Source of the DNA: Parasitella parasitica
Lineage: Eukaryota > Mucoromycota > Mucoromycetes > Mucorales > Mucoraceae
Direction of reading: 5' to 3'
DNA length: 35,185 bases
Assembly (NCBI GenBank): GCA_025201805.1
Contig: MU619392.1
Span: 29,844-65,028 of the forward strand
Both the position numbers and the translations under genes were made by a program. Positions 12,401 through 24,815 of the stretch are shown here, in pieces (within the stretch, counting starts at the first letter, position 1; the number at the start of each line of letters is the position of its first letter). The notes under the pieces were generated by a model. It made no database searches and was not told where the DNA came from. It worked only from the letters and a program-made list of their open reading frames with translations.

Positions 12401-14232
12401 CCTGCATATAATTTATATTTAAGCACAATTGTCCAGCCCGCCAGATATGCACACAATTTACCTCATCTAAAATGCAACGAAACCAAAATGTAGACACCAA
12501 AGGACTCTGGTTGAACTCACGATTGCGATTATAAGTGACACCTAATGGAGTTGACGCTAGTGTTGGTATATTTACCAAAATACAGATCATTTGCACACGT
12601 ACCGTTCCTCTGAGGCCTCTTTCGCGGAGGTTCTGAATAATAAATTTCTTGTCGAAAGGCCTGTGGTTGCAAACTGTTGGTCCTGTGATGTCTGATTTTT
12701 TTCAACCGACTCTCTCGGGGCTTACCTCGTAATAAACCAAGACGATGTCATATTGGGCAAGGTCTTGGGCATTGGTTTCTTTCTGAAATCGACGACCTTC
12801 ATAAATAAAAACAGATAGTTGTGGTGCATGCTTTTTAATTTCGGATTGCCATTGACTGATGATAGAGCCAGGAGTGACGATCAGCGTTCCTTTCGAGAAT
12901 GTCAGTGCACCAACATCCTCAGCTCTGGGATGAGAAGGGTCTTTAGGGTTATAAGTATGCTTAGCAATCAAGTTTAGCACACTGTATTACAAGTCTGTTA
13001 GAGCCAGTTGCTCATAAAAAAACATTTTATATTATATATATTTACCTTACCGTTTTTCCTAACCCCATTTCGTCAGACAAAATACCACCTGAATAAGACA
13101 GCTGAATCAATTTCGATATCTGAGCTCTGCTTGTACTTGTTTCTCCGGTAATGCAGTCGATGTAATTACCGGTTTCATCTGTCTCATGAGCGCCAGTATA
13201 CAAAAGTGGAAGGCATGCAAATATACTTGGATCTGGCTCGACACCTCCTTGCTCATTGGCAACATGTCCCTCTCGGGAAATCATCCATTTGACATTTTGC
13301 AGTTGAAACGGTGATAATTTGGCAGTTATTTTAGCCGTAGCGTAATTTTCAGGGCGATATTCGCTGACATCTGGCTGAATGTAGCCGTAAAATGTTTCCA
13401 GAGATGAAACTGGAGGTACAGGGCGTCTTTTTCTTTCTAATGTTGTTGATGCAGGATAAAGAGTCAATGCCTTTTTCAATAATGGCACAGAGATGTCGGG
13501 CTGAGAGGAGCCATCTCTTTTGCGTTTGAATTGTGATGTTGACATATTTGTGTTTTTTGAGTCTCCAAGCAACCGATTAGTAGTGTTTACTTCCGAGATT
13601 GTGTTTGTGGCCAAACTCATGTTTCCAAGCTTAATATCAAACTTTCTGGATAATGCATCCACCAGCGATAATTTTGATCTACGATTAGCATTGGCAGTGA
13701 ACTTTAGTTGGACTAGTAAAGTCAAGGTTTGGTTGGGTCCAGTTGGCCGGATTACCGCATTTGATGCATTAATCAGAGATGATTGAATCGCATAGGCAAG
13801 CGATACGAAAGATTGGTCAAGACCTATCAGCTCCGTGGCATTATCCTCCTCGAAATGATCAGCATTAATAACAAATCGATGCTCCAGAAGCAGCTGATGT
13901 TTAGATGCTGAATAAACTTTTAAAGCCGTCTTGATGGTGCCTCGAACTTTTGCATATTGCCACTCGAGAGATAAACGCTGTGTTTTACAGTTTTTATGTC
14001 CAGCAAGTAAGTATCTAGCCTCCACATCCTTCAACCCTGGAAGCGATAATGGAAACGCAACATTGCTGTTAGAAAAGTTGATGCTGCGGCTGTCATTTTT
14101 ACTAGCGATTTCAATCGTTTGTAAAGTGCTGTGGCATCTGTTGCTGTTGCCGGTTTCTTGCAATTTGAATTCATGCAAGTAGGAAAGCAAAGCATCTTCC
14201 TTTACTAAAGCTCCATTTACAACCACGACCAT
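9460..14232 (-). CDS. SHPRH/Irc20-like SNF2 ATPase with RING E3 domain
   Basis: SNF2-family DNA translocase with an embedded RING ubiquitin ligase, relative of human SHPRH (PCNA polyubiquitination) and yeast Irc20. Exons in transcript order: 14232-13046, 12981-12726, 12660-12603, 12541-12462, 12401-11949, 11893-9734, 9672-9460; 1468 residues. Motif I DEMGLGKT is at 387-394, motif II is DEAQ at 526-529 (split exactly by an intron, DE|AQ), motif III GTP at 555-557. A C3HC4 RING spans about 1170-1207 (CLIC...CGHSSC...CHTC). The second RecA lobe follows, with KCVVFSQWSK and ending RIHRIGQTEE; the C-tail is acidic and basic. The human linker-histone and PHD insertions are not seen, which is closer to Irc20 architecture. 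The start follows only 147 bp after the end of the upstream transporter. SHPRH versus Irc20 function cannot be settled from sequence alone. Confidence 0.93.
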
Positions 14233-14379
14233 TTGAAGTATTATACAACAGAAAAAGAAGAAAAAGAGTGTTTATTGTTTTCATCGATGTTTGAAAAAAT
14301 TTTATGTAGTTGATTTACGCCGTTTTCGTAGCATGAAACCCTGATCAGCAGGAAATGCAACATGCTATATTGCATATTT

Positions 14380-16508
14380 CTAGTCTTTTTCCTTGTTGGT
14401 ATGGATATTCTTTTCGTCAATCGTCATGCTGTCAGTTGGTAGGATTGATTTGTTTTCGGTATAACCAAGTCCAATGACAATTGCTTTGCCATGAAGAAAA
14501 ATCTGTGCCATGAAAGATAGGTTGAGAAAACCCAAAGAGATGAATACAACAACTTATAAAACTTACTTCGTCCATTTCTTCCAATGTCCTTCCCTTGGTT
14601 TCAGGCAAGAACACATACACGATTATACCCATTGTAAGGCAACAAGCGCCGTAAAAAAAGAATGTGCCATACGAAATATCGGCAATCATTAGTGGTGTGA
14701 TTTTTCCTATGATTGCGTTCATTGCCTGTATAAATAGTCTAGTTAGTATTATGGATATATACGTTATAAAACTTGTCTCGAATAGATATTCACCCAATTC
14801 ATTGCTACAAAAAATGTTAATCAAAGGCATGTTTTCTCAGTTCTACATAGAGACTTACAAGTAGTTATCGAAATACAAACAGCTCTAATTCTATTAGGAA
14901 AGATCTCTGAGCATACAATCCATGTTAATGGTCCCCAAGACCACTCGAAACTATCAGCTAGTTAATTTATGTACGTGAACTTGAAGTATAATTTTCACTT
15001 ACGAAACGGCGAATAGATAAATCATAACCATCGCAACATAGCCTTGAGCTGCAGGTGCCGGTGAGCCATTAGCGATGGCTTTTTCAATACTGTAAAGCAT
15101 TCCGCCAAGCACAAAAAAGATGATAATATTAGCTAGTGAACCGAGTAAAAGCGTAGGTCTCCTTCCTACAGCTTTTTTATCCAAAAAGAAGAATGATGCC
15201 AATACAAAGAATACTTTAACACAGCCTATTTAAACATATATCGATGATGACAAGAGGTTAGTAATGCATATACAAGGGCGCAATTTCTGACATATGATAT
15301 ACCATATACACCAGTCATTAATACAGACATGCTGCTATTTAGCCCAATAGTTTGAAAAATTAAAGGGCCATAATAATTCTATGCGTGCAAGTCCTTTAAA
15401 AACGTGTATGCATTCGCATATGATCCAGCAACTTACAATAGCATTCGTTCCAGTCCATTGTTGAGCAATTTGCATAAAACAGCCTAAAGCAAGTCTGCGA
15501 ATGTTATGGGGCTCCATAAGTTCCTTCCATTTTGAGCCATCTTGTTGTTTTTCCATTGTTACAGCATTAGTGATTTGGTCAAATTCATTTGTAATATTAG
15601 GATGGTCTTGTGGCAGATTCCTTAGCCTACATAAAACATCTAATGCATCATCAAATTTATCTCTGTGCAATTTGTTGAATATCTTTTGAATCGTATGCAG
15701 GATTATCACACACACACAAAAAAACTTACTGAAGAGCTAACCAACGAATAGATTCAGGTAAAAACAGCATACCAATGCATAAAATAAGTCCTGGTACAAT
15801 CTGAAGGCCCAAAGGGAGTCGCCATTGAATATCTCCAGTTTTTAAACCTACTAAACAGCCATAATTAACCCTATTTTTGGCTTGTTAAAGTGTGTGGATA
15901 AATACATTTGTATACGATTTTTTTTTACCAGAATGCCAACATCATTCCTACGGAAATATTCAACTGCCACAAAGCGCCCATACGTCCTCGGATGTTCAGA
16001 GGAGAAATCTCTGCAATGTACATTGGAACAAGCATTGAGCATGATCCAACACCCCCTATGTAAACTGTCATCAGTAGCAAATTAGCTGTATACAATTGAA
16101 AGTTCTCATTACATCCACCAGCAAACCTCCCAAACAAAATCATGGGCAAATTTTTAGAGCCTGTCTGAATGGCACTGCCAAACATAAAGATCAATGTGCT
16201 CACAATAATCGATTTTCGACGTCCAAACCTATCTTTTTGAAACATTTGAAATCAATTCCTGTGTATGAAGAGTAAGTCTGCGTACCTGCATAGAAATTCG
16301 CCGTTAGAGCACCAATACAAGCTCCAGCCTGCAACAAAGATACAATATCTCCTTGGATCTGCTTTGCTTCGGATGCATCTCCGTCCATTCCAAAAAAGAC
16401 AGGAAAGGTGGGCGTTGAAAATACTCCACTGATGATGCCAATGTCATACCCGTAGAGTAACCCACCTATGCTCGATACAATGGTTGTTATGGGCGTAAGG
16501 AATTTCAT
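14380..16508 (-). CDS. MFS sugar (hexose) transporter
   Basis: Proton-coupled or facilitative hexose transporter of the plasma membrane, 12 TM segments expected. Exons in transcript order: 16508-16286, 16232-16113, 16055-15929, 15870-15730, 15662-15437, 15378-15303, 15225-15003, 14950-14859, 14804-14794, 14725-14567, 14502-14380; 506 residues. Family motifs in order: GGLLYGYDIGIISG (TM1), DRFGRRKS (loop 2-3), GRFAGGWGVGSCSMLVPMY, PESIRW (variant of PESPRW), QQWTGTNAINYYGP (TM7), GRRPTLL (loop 8-9), SFEWSWGPLTW (TM10), PETKGRTLEEMDE at the C-terminal side of TM12. The ninth exon is only 11 nt and supplies the SMNW residues of TM11. Substrate specificity cannot be read directly; QQ and the NxxxYYxP motif favour glucose-type hexoses. 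Confidence 0.93.
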
Positions 16509-18384
16509 GGGCAGGTCAAAAATTAAAAGAGGGAGGGAAAAGAGAAGGGATTTTTAATGTGGGGTAATGAAATATAGGTCCTTTTGTATCACTGAAAGTC
16601 TACTTGCTATGCCAATCATCTCTGGTTGGTAAGAAAGTGTCATAATTTTAGTTTTCCTATTAGACCCATCCCCAAATTTTAAACTTTTTGGATCTTCTTG
16701 TGTGTCTATATTTGTCTTGTGCATCTCTTTTTAATATGGTCTTCAGGCCCTCTTGCTAATATAAGTAATATTGTAGAGTAGTGTTTATTTGCTCTGTGTC
16801 TCTCTCCCATTTCTCGTTTTTTGGATTTTGGAATCAAGGTTACATCAAAATCTAACTGGAGCATCAATTGCTAAAGTAGATTATCCACAATCGTTTTCAT
16901 CGTTCTAGTTTTTTCGAGATCTTCTATGTTTATTGCATGTTTCTAAATCAATATATTTAGAGTGGAACATATTTTATACAATCCATCAATTACTACAAGA
17001 CGATAAAAATGCTTTTTTTTTTATCCAAAGTGTATACGTAAAGTTTACCAGCCTGATTGAATGAAAATCGGAGCCGACCGAAATTCGATATTATAGTCTA
17101 ATATGCGTAAATCAAAATTTGATTTCTTTGAAGATATTTTTATTGAGATACATCATGTATAATCAGATACGTGGTGGATCCAAATGTTATAATGCAATGT
17201 ATAACAAAAAGTGATATTTCGCACCCAAAATTACTCCTATTGGGTAATTATTCCGGATACACAAATTCCACTTATACGAAGCTGTATGGACACAGGCAAA
17301 CTGAATTACAACTTTGGGATCGCCTTCAATGGCAAGCATTAAGAGGCGCTACTATGATATTTCTTGAATAAAAATCGCAATTTTTTTGCTACTAACTCTG
17401 GATAGAATTTTTCACCCTTTCACAAATTGTACAGAAGAATAGAGGTAATATAGGCAAGTACTGCATCGAAGTTTGATGGTACATGGTCTCGATTCACCTA
17501 AGATATGGCAATTAATGTACTTTTTCACATTCAAAATGTCTGCTTTTTGCTGATTGCTCTGGATAGAAACGTCATCCTTGCACATAACAACTGGGAGAGT
17601 ATAGTCGCAACCTTTGTGAATTCAGCAACCTATTTTGAACCTTTGGAAGTCTTATGGTATGTTGTGTGCGGTAATTTCAGTGAATATATGAATGTGTATG
17701 TAGTTAGAAAGGGATTATCAGCAGTAATGGGAAAAAATGGCGAACTTTTGATTGTACTGTTCATTAATATTATTCCATCTCATCCGCTAAGATCTATGTG
17801 TTTTTATGTCAAGTTGAGTTTTTTAATGTCATGTGAAATGAAGCAACATCATTTAATTTGAATTACAAAGTATTGGAATGTTCTTTTCTTTTGAAAATTT
17901 TGGACTAGAAATACATAAGTAGTTAATTTGATAATTGTGGCAGATTTTCAAAAGTTTATGTAGTCAAAAATCAATGTATTTTATTCATTTTCCATGACAT
18001 AAAAGTGCTATTGCCAGATGCATCAAATAATGCTTTTTTTTTTTTCAGAAAAAAAAGGAATCTTTAATCATGATACATACAATCAAGTTTTTAACTGAAT
18101 AACACCATCTCAGATAGCATAATGATTAAAGATCAGTAAAATTTTATCATTCGATTTTGCGACCCTGAAGATTGCATTTTTGCATGTGATGCTTTCAAAA
18201 ACACAATAGCAACATTTTCAATGTCAGAATTAAGACTATATAGTCAGTTTCATTTTTTCCCTCTCTCACTCACTCTCACTCTCTCTCTCTCTCACTCTCT
18301 CACTCTTACTCTCTCTCACTCTCACTCTCTCTCACTCTCTCACTTTAACCAATAAATTATCTCCACTAAAGAACGAAAAAAATC
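16509..18384. other. Divergent intergenic region, transporter to ERG1
   Basis: 1.9 kb shared promoter space for the sugar transporter (left, minus strand) and squalene epoxidase (right, plus strand). It ends with a long CT tract. Two loosely similar blocks containing CTCTGGATAGAA occur at about 17393 and 17559, perhaps an old duplication. A 118-codon open frame (17505-17861) and a 66-codon frame (17171-17371) have no motif I recognise; a decayed mobile-element origin is possible but not shown. Confidence 0.5.
18257..18343. repeat. CT/CACT microsatellite tract upstream of ERG1
   Basis: About 85 nt of almost pure CT dinucleotides interrupted by CACT and CTTACT. The purine strand is the template strand of ERG1. 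It ends about 40 bp before the ERG1 start codon, so it lies in the promoter or 5' leader. Polypyrimidine tracts are common near fungal transcription starts, but this one is unusually long. Confidence 0.85.
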
Positions 18385-20170
<1,786 letters not shown>

Positions 20171-20602
20171 AGTTCTGATCTCCGTTTTGTTATTTATTCA
20201 TCAATTAATTTCCCTCTAGTAGTTTTACACAAATTTTGCATCATAATCACCACAAAAACCTAATAAATCAAAAAAGCAAGTTAACTTGATTGATGGACTG
20301 TAGAAGAACCATGTAAATTTCATGCTAAACTTTAAAGCTTTTCATTGTCTGTGCACCCCCTGAAATGCGAATCTTCTAATGCAAAACTTTAAGGAGAATA
20401 TTTCATTATACAGGTGCTAGGTGATTCGGCAATATGTATTAGCTTCCAATAGCATGTGTGTATTTAGGCAGTATCGTCCAAGTTTTTATGCTTTAGAGCG
20501 ATCAGCATAAGCTGGGAGGCACAAGTTAAGAGTGCGACTCCAAAATCTTATTTTCTCTTTCTCATAAAAATCAGCATATCAGCATATCAGCATAATAGCA
20601 AA
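20171..20602. other. Intergenic spacer, ERG1 to SAPS gene
   Basis: 432 bp between same-strand genes, containing the ERG1 3' UTR and the promoter of the SAPS gene. Its only clear structure is a set of ATCAGCAT repeats just before the start codon. Confidence 0.5.
20570..20593 (+). repeat. Three tandem ATCAGCAT octamers before the SAPS gene
   Basis: Three exact head-to-tail copies of ATCAGCAT end 9 nt before the ATG at 20603. A further single ATCAGCAT lies about 70 bp upstream near 20502. They fall in the leader or core promoter of the SAPS gene. Whether they bind a protein or are a slippage product is unknown. Confidence 0.8.
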
Positions 20603-22823
20603 ATGTTTTGGCGTTTCCGGTTTAACAACACCTCTAGTCTCAATAGTTTACTTGATAAACCAGATATGAAACTCGAACAAATCTTGGGTAACCAAGATAT
20701 TGTCCAAGAAGCAAAGTCGCAAAATCCCAAATTAATTGCATTGTAAATTGTAAAATACATGAAAACATCTTGTTTTCATTAAAATGTTCGAACTTAGCAT
20801 CATTTCTGAAACGTTTTCTTTAGCTTATTGAAAAAAGAGGTTTTGTTTCGATTAGTTGATCTATTCTATTCTTTAGACGCTGATAAAGAACGGTAAGTTC
20901 TTGTCTATCTTTCTTCAGGGATCTTGACTAATATGTCAGCAGAATGTCTTTAATAGCTTGCGAATTATTGGCAAGCGAAATACCCCAGTTGATAGATGCA
21001 ATAGTCCTTGATAACCAGGATGTATTAACGAAATTTTGGAACTTTTTAAACACACCATACTCGGCTGAGCCGTCGTTTTCTTTCCAAGCGGCCTATTTTT
21101 GCAGAATCATTACCATATTTTTGGCTAAAAGAACAACCGAGATGTTGAGATTCATTAAATCCACGCCTGATAATCTTAAATTGATACTATCCAACTTGCA
21201 AAGCTCTGCCATCACAGACCTATTACTGACTCTGATAAGGCTGGAAGAAATACCAGAAGGCAAAGGCATTGTTCAGGTATGACTAGATTTGAGCATGCGG
21301 TGATGAAATTAACAATACACGTGCAGTGGTTTAGCAATAATGGGCTTATGACCAACCTGATTTATCGCCTAGATCCAAATCAAAGTACAGACGAGCATTC
21401 AATTGCTCAACAGTGTATTTGTGACATTGTTAGAATTTCTCAAACAAGCTTAGTGGAGTCGCCTAGTTTGGGCGGAAATAACATGATCAAAACTTTGACA
21501 AGTAGAGAAATGGTGCAAACAATGATCGATTTCATGGTGGATACTTGTGCGCCCAACTCGATTTCTAGTTTGATCAACTGCGTTACTATTATTATTGACT
21601 TAATTCGACACAACAACAGCGATTTAGATCAAGAAACCTCGTTTGCCACTGTCCTGGGGTATCAAAATCAAACAGTAAAAAGACCAAGCGTATCTCTAAT
21701 CAACTTGCTGTCTGTATTGACAGAGAATATCGAAAAATTCGTTGGCTTACTTTCAAAGCCAAAACAGGTCGGCACATCGCGTACAGCAACATCACTAGGC
21801 TTAGAGAGACTCAAAGTTTGTGAGTTGTTTGCTGAGCTATTACACTGCTCAAATATGACAAGCTTAAATGTCATTGAATTGGACGGAAAGAATAGGCCTA
21901 CTTACGGAGACTTACTAAAACTTGAGTTTGTTAAACACAAAGTGCTTCCTGTCAGTATAGTAAGTTATTGGCTAGTATCGTATATATAAAGTGTCTATAT
22001 GCTGATTTTTCTTTCTTAGGACTTATTCTTTGAATTTCCTTTGAATAACTTTCTTCACTACGTTGTGTACGATTCACTCCATCAAATTTTCAATGGCCAA
22101 ATGAGCAGAGAACCAAACAGACAACTTGTCCTATCTATTTTCAATGACGGGCACTTGACTGATAGAATTGTGAAAGCGCAAGAGCTAAACGACATTGAAT
22201 GGTATACTGCGGATATAAATAATATGTTACAACTTACTCACACTCAAATAGCGCAAAGCCTAAAGGTACACGATTAGGCTACATGGGACACTTGACATTT
22301 ATATCGGATGAGATTATCAAAGTCTTTGAAGGGTATCCTGAAAGTATCATTTCGGCGTTAGATGACTCTGTAGATTTAAACAAATGGCACCAATACTGTA
22401 TGAAACAATTGGTCGAGACAAAGAGAAGAGATAGATATCCTTTAGGTGACACGAGAACACACAATACGCTTGCTATGATTGCAAACCAGAATGACAACGA
22501 GCCTGCTAACGATGACACCAATATTGATGAAGAAGAGCTTAATGCTGAAGAAGCCATCAGTAATAGGTTTGGCCTATTTGAAAGTACAACTGATACTGAT
22601 GATAGTAACAATGAGAAAGTGTAAGTTATCTAGTTGATTTATTCGTAAAATCAGCAATATAACGCCTTTGTGCACTTATTACAGCAATGGCAACAAGGAA
22701 ACAGCTGAAGATCATGGTATAGTTACAAAGTACCATGAGAAAGATGATATTGACACTTGTGCAGAAGAGAAAGAGGAGCCATATATAGTGTTTTCCAAAT
22801 TGTTGCGTCTTTCTTGTGAATAA
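20603..22823 (+). CDS. SAPS-domain PP6/Sit4 phosphatase-associated protein
   Basis: Regulatory subunit of the PP6-type (Sit4/Ppe1) phosphatase, related to yeast Sap185/Sap190, S. pombe Ekc1 and human PPP6R. Exons 20603-20742, 20824-20892, 20940-21276, 21327-21959, 22020-22201, 22252-22620 and 22685-22823 give 622 residues. The N-terminus MFWRFRFNNTSSLNSLL with LLDKPDMKLEQIL and NPKLIAFLLKKEVL is the SAPS family start. SAPS blocks follow: RRMSLIACELLASEIPQL, WFSNNGLMTNLIYRL, the conserved KVCELFAELLHCSNM, FFEFPLNNFLHYVVYDSL, and KPKGTRLGYMGHLTFI. The intron at 22202-22251 is needed to reach the last block: without it the frame hits a stop at about 22275. The tail is acidic and shorter than yeast SAPs (about 1000 residues). 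Confidence 0.92.
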
Positions 22824-23949
22824 AATCTATTTTTTAAGGTATTTGGGAGAGCTTACAATATATCGAGAATTGTTTTAGTCTGCGAAAGCTCTGGTAATAT
22901 AAAATAAACATGTTACAAAATGTCTGAATGGTTGTTTTTAGCTTTTGATACCGTGCTTCCACTCTCAATTTACCGACCTTTCAAAAAAGTTGCCCACTTG
23001 TGTGAGGCTAATTTGCTCATATAATTTGTCCAGGTTGCGAGAATAAATTACCCACTTTTTGCAAATAGTCTCACCAACTTTTGATATTCCTGTTTCTTTG
23101 ACTAAAATAGTAGAGGTAGGATTGTAAATTAGTCTGGTAAAGAAGCGTTGGCCTTTTTTATTGTAGAATATTCATTTCTACTAATGAATCTCCACCAATG
23201 GGTGGAGTTTAATGTGAACCTTCAGGTACAAGTGCTAGGGAGATACACAAGGAAAGATTCTGATCATTATTTGTGGGTGATACTCATCAGAGCACAATGA
23301 ACCATTTCCAAAAGACAAAAGACAATGTTTAATTCAAGCCTGCATCAATTACAGACGATACAGAAAATATTCACTCGCTATCATCATACAAGGTAATTTA
23401 TGAATGTACTGTTTCAAATCAAAAAGTCTATCCATACAAACTCATTAATGTAAAAAATCTCAAAGGAATCGTGCGTTAAGCAGTGAAATTTGTGGATCTA
23501 ACACAAGCGAGACCGCTGAAGAAAAGTACCAGAAAAAAACGTCCTTTTTTTTGAATCTGTATATCTCTGCAAATATGCAAGAATGCTAATATGGCATTAT
23601 AAGTACTCATGTCTCGTCTATAAAATTGCATAATTTGCTTCTATCTAAAGATTATTGAGGGTTTATGGCTGTGTTGTTTACATGAGCCAATAGACCCATT
23701 TCATAAAAATAATATAGTATCATTAGTTTCTATAATGAATGAAAAGGTTTGCCATGGGCAAATGATGCTATGGATAAAGTTTTTTGATTTAGTTTCGCCT
23801 CAATTTTGCTTTGGTTTAAAGATTTTAAAATATATTTTTTTCGTTTTTCCGAAGTTTTTGCATCCTGGAACAGACAAGATGTCGAAAGCCATAGTTCACA
23901 ATTCTAAATAATCAATATCATTACAAATACTCTGTTGACTGTTCAAAAT
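22824..23949. other. Intergenic region without recognisable genes
   Basis: 1.1 kb of AT-rich sequence after the SAPS gene. Nothing coding is supported. It leads into the mobile-DNA remnants at 23950 and may include decayed element sequence. Confidence 0.5.
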
Positions 23950-24540
23950 GATTACATAGTAGTCTATCCTGACTGGAGCAACGGTACACGATCTGATGTA
24001 GTCCTTGAAACCTCCAATAGTCGTAGAATTACAGAATAGAGTTGACAAATTTTTCATGAAGAGGCTCATAAACTACATTCTTCAAGCTTTCAAACGATAT
24101 GAATTGAACTCTATTGTTATCGTCATTTGCACAACACTTTATCTGATTATGTCGCTAAAAATGTAGAGGCCAGTGCTTTTTCCTACTTGCTGTAAGTTTT
24201 CTTTTACAGGATAGACTTCTATGTGTCTTATTGTGTCTAAACCACGCGTCCAAAAGTGTATTAGTACCATACCTTTGGATCCATTCGTCGCTCTTGGTTT
24301 ATATCCCACCAATCAAGCTGCTAAAATAAACGACATACTTTGCCCAGATGATCCAATTATCCAATATTTATACATGTTAGCATTACAAAGACATAAAACT
24401 CGACTTGGAGATCAACACGCTGCTAACACTTTAGTACAAATACTCAAGAATCAAGATCATCAGCATACCAAAATACTGGAACTTATTGTCAAACAAGCAT
24501 CATCCGAAATAGTGGTCAAAGCCACACAACACCTACAACC
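23950..24540 (+). pseudogene. Decayed PD-(D/E)XK nuclease-like gene remnant
   Basis: Three frames must be joined to read it, with stops between. Segments seen: DYIVVYPDWSNGTRSDVVLE at about 23950-24010, then VELQNRVDKFFMKRLINYIL and on to IVIVICTTLY at about 24022-24142, then from about 24250 IPLDPFVALGLYP...DDPIIQYLYMLAL...LGDQHAANTLVQIL. An Asp followed after an interval by a V-E-x-Q strand is the signature of PD-(D/E)XK nuclease folds, such as the Rpn-like family; I recall similar multicopy proteins in Mucorales, but that is memory, not a search. The product is not functional as read here. It runs directly into a reverse-transcriptase fragment. Confidence 0.4.
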
Positions 24541-24815
24541 ACAAAAACACCAACATCTATTACTCCTTTCTCAGCCAATCAAGCTACCGTCATCAATCAA
24601 GCCATGCAAGACCTTTTAGACAAATCAGCTATCAAGAGGGTGTCTCTTCAGCAAGGACAACGGACTCACGGCTTTTACAGCTTAATGTTCGTCAACTCAA
24701 TGAAGAATGGCGGCGTTCGTCCGGTCTTCAACTTAAAGAGGCTCAATCCGTATCTCGAAGACCCCACTTTAAGATGGAAACAGTCAAGGACATATCCCTT
24801 ATTAAAAGAAATGTG
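24541..24815 (+). mobile_element. Reverse-transcriptase N-terminal fragment, frameshifted
   Basis: In one frame, from about 24541 to 24766, the sequence reads as a retroelement pol segment: VINQAMQDLLDKSAIKRVS, then HGFYSLMFVNSMKNGG, then VRPVFNLKRLNPYLE. A one-base shift near 24766 moves the rest to FKMETVKDISLIKRN. This order (LLxKxAI, GFYS, VRPVFNLKxLN, FKMETVKDI) matches the start of the RT domain of DIRS-like and related retroelements. The catalytic YxDD part is absent. At about 24811-24816 the sequence switches to the opposite strand of a gag-like fragment. Confidence 0.6.

Noticed and set aside
17505-17861. 118-codon open frame in the transporter-ERG1 intergenic region
   Set aside because: No recognisable motif, no plausible splice partners, and sequence composition like the surrounding non-coding DNA.
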